From an uncultured Lachnospiraceae bacterium (lineage in GTDB: Bacteria > Bacillota > Clostridia > Lachnospirales > Lachnospiraceae), in NCBI GenBank assembly GCA_958446555.1, contig CAUCWU010000081.1, positions 1-8,531 on the forward strand: a stretch of 8,531 nt of DNA, given 5' to 3'. Positions 4,307 through 8,531 of this stretch are shown piece by piece. Each line of letters begins with the position of its first letter. Position 1 is the first letter of the stretch. The position numbers were made by a program, and so were the translations under genes. The notes under the pieces are model-generated. The model did not search any database. It was not told the DNA's origin and worked only from the letters and a program-made list of their open reading frames with translations.

Positions 4307-6283
4307 TCAATACACACATTGATAAATCGATAACCTAGCGCCACTGTAACACTTTTGAAATTCGATTTCGCTATTTCGTGAATCACTTCCAAAAACAGTG
4401 CCATCTGCTATCTTTTCATCAAGTTCATCTGTGCTCACAATGTATTTTATGTTCAACTTTTTCAATGTTTCTGGTGAGAATGTCACTTCCACATAATCAG
4501 CTGCCAGCAACTGCAAATCTTGCTCACTTCCAAACGAAGCACGAATATGGCAATAGCGATTATAAAGATCCTCATAAGCACCTGTCTCATCTAAGCTTGC
4601 CCATCGCTCATTCTGCGGATAGGTCTGTGTTGTATTGAAGCAATCTGCACCAACCATTGCAGGAAGGTTCGTCTGTGGATAATTCAAATCAACCACAAGC
4701 CAAATCGCACTCGGATCTTCCTTTACAATTTCACGCATCGCCTTCATCGTCTCGCTCTTCGTAATTTCCGGTGTTCCTTTTGCAATCGGGTTGATCCACG
4801 CTGAGCATGCAAATACCACCACGCTGGAATACAAGATTGCTGCCAAATATTTTTTTCTATGTGCTTGGTACAACAGATAAAATGCAATTACCAATACGAT
4901 CCATACAAAGATGATCTTCCATTGCACATCAAAATATTCAAATTGACTTCCACTTTTGTCATATTTCGTAAAGCCCCATGCCAGTCCAACCGGAATAATT
5001 GAAGAGAGTACGGCGATAAGAGCAGAAAGCCATCTCTTCATACCTTGCTCCTTGAGTGAGAGCGCACGAATCAAAACGGTCAATCGAAGAAAACCAAGCA
5101 CCTGTGGACCTCTGTTTGCATTGGTGAAGCTAAGAAGCATAATCTTAGATAACCACATTGGCACACCGACACAGTAGAAATAGTCCAAAAACAAATTCAT
5201 CACCAGCAACAAAATGAGTAGCGGATCTCTTTTCTTTTCCCTAAAAATGACCCACATCGACAGTAAAAATCCAGCTGGTGCAAAGCAAATGATCGATGAA
5301 TTTTCTATAATTAACTCTGGCGGATTTAATTTACTAAGAAGCGAAATTGGATACTTCATGATCCATAAAAGTCCGCCTCCACCTGATGACGCAACTGCCC
5401 TTCCCGGATAAACAGAATTTAACTCTGCTTTTATGACATCCAGTGAGCTAACCATCAAAACAAGCACACCAGCCACTGTTATGCCAATGATGATAAGCCA
5501 CGGAATCATATCCTTCTTACCTAACACTTTCTTATCCGTTTTGCAGAAAATCACCCACAAAAAGAGCGGAACAAATCCCCAAGCCACCGGTGCCATCCAA
5601 GTCGGATAAAAGGTAAGCACATATCCAACCGCACAGATAGACATACCGACTGCCACCAAAAATTTATTTTTTTGAAAAGGCTTTGACACCAGATAGTTGG
5701 TTCCAAGCACAAAGCAAGCACCATAAATTAACATCTCGGCAAGACCGTTGATTGCAAACCACCACTGTAAAAATGGCGCAAAGCTTACGCACACGGATAA
5801 CATTACTGACAAGCGTTTTTGTCCGTCAGTGATGAGCATACCAAGCTCAAACCAAGATAAAAATAATGCGATCAAACGTCCACACCAAAACCACGTCAGC
5901 CCTCTCTCACTTCCAAAAAGCAGATATCCCCAATAGAAAGGACGAAACAGAGTGAGAATATCCCAAGCCGGCTGTCCATACACAAGCATATTGTCGGTCT
6001 TAATTGAACCAAGTGTCAAACTATACCGATTGTAAGCACCAAGCGCATTGTATTGTTGGCGAAAGCATAGCGGAGTCAATGCACCCCACTCGTCACTTCG
6101 ATATGCGCGAGGTCCTCCTAGTAGAACGCCTGACTTATCTTCCCCCAAAAGTGCCTGCCAGCAGCCCATTGAAGAGCCATTCATTTTTAATAAAATCAAT
6201 ACAATAAATAGAAAAAAAGCCAACGCAAAACGGTATTGATAAATAAAATCAACTATTTTGTCTCTTTTTTGCCATCCCCTCAT
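4307..6283 (-). CDS. Large polytopic membrane protein, possible GT-C-type glycosyltransferase
   Basis: This 658-residue protein has about 12 hydrophobic segments, the first at 17-36 and the last near 480-498, then a soluble domain (about 500-658) that probably faces outside. The first external loop holds GGPRAYRSDEWG (56-67), with an acidic pair D64-E65. This resembles where GT-C enzymes keep catalytic acidic residues. Further loops hold YPGRA (292-296) and TNANRGPQ (387-394). I recognise the general type, large bacterial membrane proteins with an RSDEW loop often found near surface-polysaccharide genes, but no characterised member. AAGGAG (6292-6297) lies eight bases before the ATG, and the acyltransferase stop is only 15 bp upstream, so the two are cotranscribed. 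A lipid-linked sugar transferase or polysaccharide-modifying enzyme is the best guess. Reading-frame confidence is high, function low. Confidence 0.8.
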   Translation of the reverse strand: MRGWQKRDKIVDFIYQYRFALAFFLFIVLILLKMNGSSMGCWQALLGEDKSGVLLGGPRAYRSDEWGALTPLCFRQQYNALGAYNRYSLTLGSIKTDNMLVYGQPAWDILTLFRPFYWGYLLFGSERGLTWFWCGRLIALFLSWFELGMLITDGQKRLSVMLSVCVSFAPFLQWWFAINGLAEMLIYGACFVLGTNYLVSKPFQKNKFLVAVGMSICAVGYVLTFYPTWMAPVAWGFVPLFLWVIFCKTDKKVLGKKDMIPWLIIIGITVAGVLVLMVSSLDVIKAELNSVYPGRAVASSGGGGLLWIMKYPISLLSKLNPPELIIENSSIICFAPAGFLLSMWVIFREKKRDPLLILLLVMNLFLDYFYCVGVPMWLSKIMLLSFTNANRGPQVLGFLRLTVLIRALSLKEQGMKRWLSALIAVLSSIIPVGLAWGFTKYDKSGSQFEYFDVQWKIIFVWIVLVIAFYLLYQAHRKKYLAAILYSSVVVFACSAWINPIAKGTPEITKSETMKAMREIVKEDPSAIWLVVDLNYPQTNLPAMVGADCFNTTQTYPQNERWASLDETGAYEDLYNRYCHIRASFGSEQDLQLLAADYVEVTFSPETLKKLNIKYIVSTDELDEKIADGTVFGSDSRNSEIEFQKCYSGARLSIYQCVY

Positions 6284-6298
6284 CTAACTTTCTCCTTC

Positions 6299-7354
6299 TC
6301 AACTTTTTTTTTCTGACTTACCTATGTTTTGCATAATGTACTTTTCTGCACTAAATAAAATGACACCAAGTGCAACCATTAAAACAGCACTACACCCAAG
6401 TAGTCTCACATATCCGCCAACTCCTGCAGCATTTCCTTCAAATGGAGTGAGTACTTGATCGATAATCATTTTGTGGATCATATAAACGGCAAATGAATAT
6501 TTTGCCCAGATTGCAAATATACTTTTCAATTTTGCTATCGGTTTTACCGAAATTGTCTGAAGAAAATCTCCCACAAACCATAAAATGCAGTAGAGCGCAA
6601 CACCTTGAATCAAAACTGAATACATATAATCAAAGCGGGCTCCTACTGAGCAGAACACTACGGTAATAGCAAGTGCAATTGCAGCCACAGCACGCGGAAT
6701 CTTCTTCACATAAATTCCAAAATACATTCCAATTGCGAAGTCAACTACTCGAAGCATTGCATCCGTTTCCTTATTTCTCGCAAATGGATAAAAATTCATC
6801 ACCAAAAGATAATAAATCACTAAAACACAAAAAGTAATCTTTGGATATTTGCGAATTGCCTGATACAAAAGCGGACATACTAGATAGCAGATAATGATCA
6901 TACCAATAAACCATTCTCCTACCAAATAAAAAGTTGGAATATGGTAGAGACTTAAATAACCATCTAAACCGAACAATGTAAAAATCATTGATCCATGAAA
7001 CTGGATCTTATCTGGTGACATAAAAACAATATAGGCCACAATATAGGCCAAATAATACAACGGCAAAATGGATAGCATACGCTTTTTATAATAAGTAAGC
7101 ACTGCCCTTTTCTCCATTTTTCCACTCTCTGGCAATCCTCTTTCCAAACTCATCACGGAAAGCGTTCCCGACATTAGAAGAAATAAGATAACCCCCATCT
7201 GACTAAAAGATACTCGTTTTCCCATAAACAAATGAATACACGGTGAATCCATATTTAAGTTTATCAACGTCTCATTAAAATGCGTGATAATAACAAATAT
7301 CATTGCCAAACCTCGTATCCAATCAAAACGAAATAACTTACTGTTCTGTTTCAT
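6299..7354 (-). CDS. AT3 family (OafA/YrhL-like) membrane acyltransferase
   Basis: This 351-residue integral membrane protein would O-acylate (often acetylate) a surface sugar, taking the acyl group from the cytoplasmic side. The N-terminal hallmark FRFDWIRGLAMIFVIITHF has R14 and H25, the conserved arginine and histidine of the family. About ten hydrophobic helices follow, and a late family-like motif YSFAVYMIHK occurs near the C terminus. The length is normal for the membrane domain alone; no SGNH domain is fused. The start is set by an excellent AGGAGG (7362-7367), seven bases ahead. It is the first gene of a minus-strand operon with the large membrane protein 15 bp downstream and the glycosyltransferase beyond. 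The substrate is not visible; a glycan built by the neighbouring genes is the likely target. Confidence 0.9.
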   Translation of the reverse strand: MKQNSKLFRFDWIRGLAMIFVIITHFNETLINLNMDSPCIHLFMGKRVSFSQMGVILFLLMSGTLSVMSLERGLPESGKMEKRAVLTYYKKRMLSILPLYYLAYIVAYIVFMSPDKIQFHGSMIFTLFGLDGYLSLYHIPTFYLVGEWFIGMIIICYLVCPLLYQAIRKYPKITFCVLVIYYLLVMNFYPFARNKETDAMLRVVDFAIGMYFGIYVKKIPRAVAAIALAITVVFCSVGARFDYMYSVLIQGVALYCILWFVGDFLQTISVKPIAKLKSIFAIWAKYSFAVYMIHKMIIDQVLTPFEGNAAGVGGYVRLLGCSAVLMVALGVILFSAEKYIMQNIGKSEKKS

Positions 7355-7398
7355 ACTGATCCCTCCTCCATCAGCTTTTGTTTAATTCATATACACTT

Positions 7399-7427
7399 AG
7401 TCTATCACAGTCGATACAAAAGCGCAA
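7399..7427 (-). promoter_or_regulatory. Candidate promoter of the acyltransferase-glycosyltransferase operon
   Basis: On the minus strand an extended -10, TGA-TAGACT (core 7404-7399), lies 17 bp after a weak -35, TTGCGC (7427-7422). A 9-base direct repeat ATACACTTA occurs at 7391-7399 and 7431-7439, bracketing the promoter 40 bp apart. This may be chance or a binding site. No better promoter was seen upstream of 7354. Confidence 0.4.
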
Positions 7428-7497
7428 TGAATACACTTATGTTTTTCGTTATTCTTACAATTTGATGATAATTCTCTGTTTTTTCCTATTATCTCTA

Positions 7498-7526
7498 TTG
7501 ATTCTCTGCTAGTATCCATGTATAGT
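7498..7526 (+). promoter_or_regulatory. Promoter of the oligogalacturonate lyase gene
   Basis: TTGATT (7498-7503) and TATAGT (7521-7526) are separated by 17 bp. Transcription should begin near 7533, giving a leader of about 60 nt. The -35 overlaps the second copy of an ATTCTCTG direct repeat (7471-7478 and 7501-7508, 30 bp apart), a possible activator or repressor contact. The rest of the 240-bp divergent gap is AT-rich and shows no gene. Confidence 0.6.
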
Positions 7527-7594
7527 TTGGGTAGAGCGTTTCAACAGAACTAAACAGAAAAATATAACTAATTTTAGAAAGGACTTTTTATCTT

Positions 7595-8531
7595 ATGAGT
7601 AAGGGACAAATTTTTCACAGCACTTTTTCTGAGTACAAAGATCCATACACAGGCACTGTTGTAAAGCGTCTGACAGATCCGTCAATTTTAAGCCATCATA
7701 TGTATTTTTACAATCGTATGACAACTTCGGATGGCAATTTTCTTTTGATCTGCCAAAAGCGCGATGAAGGGCGTCAGCTCTATATACTCAATCTTCACAC
7801 TGGTGAAATTCGACAGATCACAGAAGGGGAAGGGATCGGTCAGGACAGTGCAATGTTTTCGCACGATGACAAGACGATCTTTTATCAGCAAAACAATCGC
7901 TTTTATGCGATGGATGCTAAAACTCTTGAGGCGCACTGTTTTTACGAGACGCCAGAAGGTTGGAGTGGCGGTGCTTCCGGTATGAGTAGTGACAATCGTT
8001 TTATGTCAATCGTTGAGACGAAAATTGACACCTTGCCTCCTCGAGACGGCAGCGCTGGTTGGAATTTCTTTGCGTTAACCTGCCAAGCAAAACCGCTATG
8101 TCGCATCGTCTACATTGATGTCGAAACCGGAAAAAGCCATGTCGTGCTTGAAGATCACTGTTGGTTTGGTCACACGCAAATTCGTCCAAACGATCCAGAC
8201 ACAATTCTTTTTTGCCATGAAGGTCCGTATAACCTAATTGATGCAAGACTTTGGCTTGTGCAAAGCGACGGCAGCAATTATCGCCGATGTAGAGAACAGC
8301 CATCTGATTTGATTTTAACACACGAGTTTTGGCTACCAGATGGTTCTAAATTTGCCTATGTCTACCGCGAGACAACCGGTGCAAAGACAGAAAATATTCG
8401 TCTGATGGACCCTGAAACATTGACAGAAGAAATTTTAATGCCATGTTCTCCATTTGCCCATTTTATTTGCGATAAGAAAAATGAATATATGGTTGGCGAT
8501 TCTCAGGGAAGCGATGTTCCGATTCACCTAT
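7595..8531 (+). CDS. ogl: Oligogalacturonate lyase (PL22), 3' end cut by the window
   Basis: This cytoplasmic enzyme cleaves di- and short oligogalacturonates, including unsaturated dimers, to keto-deoxyuronate in pectin breakdown. The first 312 codons are present, about four fifths of the usual length near 388. The fold is a seven-bladed beta-propeller, seen here as repeated DG- and DP-turn strands. CHEGPYNLIDARLW (207-220) and THEFWLPDGS (242-251) match well-conserved stretches of Erwinia and Yersinia Ogl. H243 corresponds to the proposed catalytic base His242 of the Yersinia enzyme, and H289 (PFAHF) to metal ligand His287. The remaining ligands, a Q-x2-H-x-H cluster, lie beyond the window. 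The ribosome site AGAAAGGA (7576-7583) is 11 bases from the ATG. There is no signal peptide, as expected. It is divergent from the surface-polysaccharide operon, and more pectin genes may follow outside. Confidence 0.93.
   Translation, partial: MSKGQIFHSTFSEYKDPYTGTVVKRLTDPSILSHHMYFYNRMTTSDGNFLLICQKRDEGRQLYILNLHTGEIRQITEGEGIGQDSAMFSHDDKTIFYQQNNRFYAMDAKTLEAHCFYETPEGWSGGASGMSSDNRFMSIVETKIDTLPPRDGSAGWNFFALTCQAKPLCRIVYIDVETGKSHVVLEDHCWFGHTQIRPNDPDTILFCHEGPYNLIDARLWLVQSDGSNYRRCREQPSDLILTHEFWLPDGSKFAYVYRETTGAKTENIRLMDPETLTEEILMPCSPFAHFICDKKNEYMVGDSQGSDVPIHL

Noticed and set aside
8001..8321. Minus-strand open frame inside the lyase gene
   Set aside because: It is the antisense shadow of strongly conserved Ogl coding sequence, without a ribosome site.

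Overview
The window looks like chromosomal DNA of a low-GC anaerobic Firmicute, most likely a pectin-using gut member of the Lachnospiraceae (Lachnospira/Eubacterium eligens-like). This is inferred from the reverse-type rubrerythrin, the PerR regulator, the DegV and shikimate-kinase-like proteins typical of that family, the strong AGGAGG-type ribosome sites, and the oligogalacturonate lyase. No strain or species can be proved from the sequence alone.

Left part (1-1560, plus strand): an oxidative-stress module. perR, a Fur-family peroxide sensor, is followed by a reverse rubrerythrin with an N-terminal rubredoxin domain, then a small BFD-like [2Fe-2S] protein, and a clear intrinsic terminator. 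The same 20-bp operator (18 of 20 identical) lies in front of both perR and rubrerythrin. In the second case it sits directly on the transcription start of a near-consensus promoter. This suggests PerR represses itself and the peroxide-reducing pair. The rubrerythrin mRNA would have a leader of about 165 nt with three predicted stem-loops.

Middle-left (1560-3210): a DegV-family lipid-binding protein on the plus strand runs tail-to-tail into a shikimate-kinase-like gene on the minus strand, with a 21-bp overlap. The kinase has its own promoter with a perfect extended -10. A 20-bp near-perfect palindrome fills the spacer of that promoter. Its leader carries a block of GGGGTCA/TGACCCC inverted repeats.

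Middle-right (3214-7354, minus strand): a surface-polysaccharide cluster, transcribed right to left. It holds an AT3-family membrane acyltransferase, a 658-residue polytopic membrane protein of unknown function (GT-C-like by layout), and a DPM1-type family 2 glycosyltransferase with two C-terminal membrane helices. Two related palindromic repeat elements in the same orientation (about 3053-3155 and 4211-4305) bracket the glycosyltransferase. They look like REP/REPIN-type or MITE-like elements. The second has perfect 14-bp terminal inverted repeats.

Right end (7355-8531): a 240-bp divergent promoter region, then a plus-strand oligogalacturonate lyase (PL22) for cytoplasmic pectin breakdown, cut off by the window edge. 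No RNA genes, CRISPR arrays or transposase genes are visible. The most unusual items are the repeat pair around the glycosyltransferase gene, the structured rubrerythrin leader with the paired PerR boxes, and the palindrome inside the kinase promoter.
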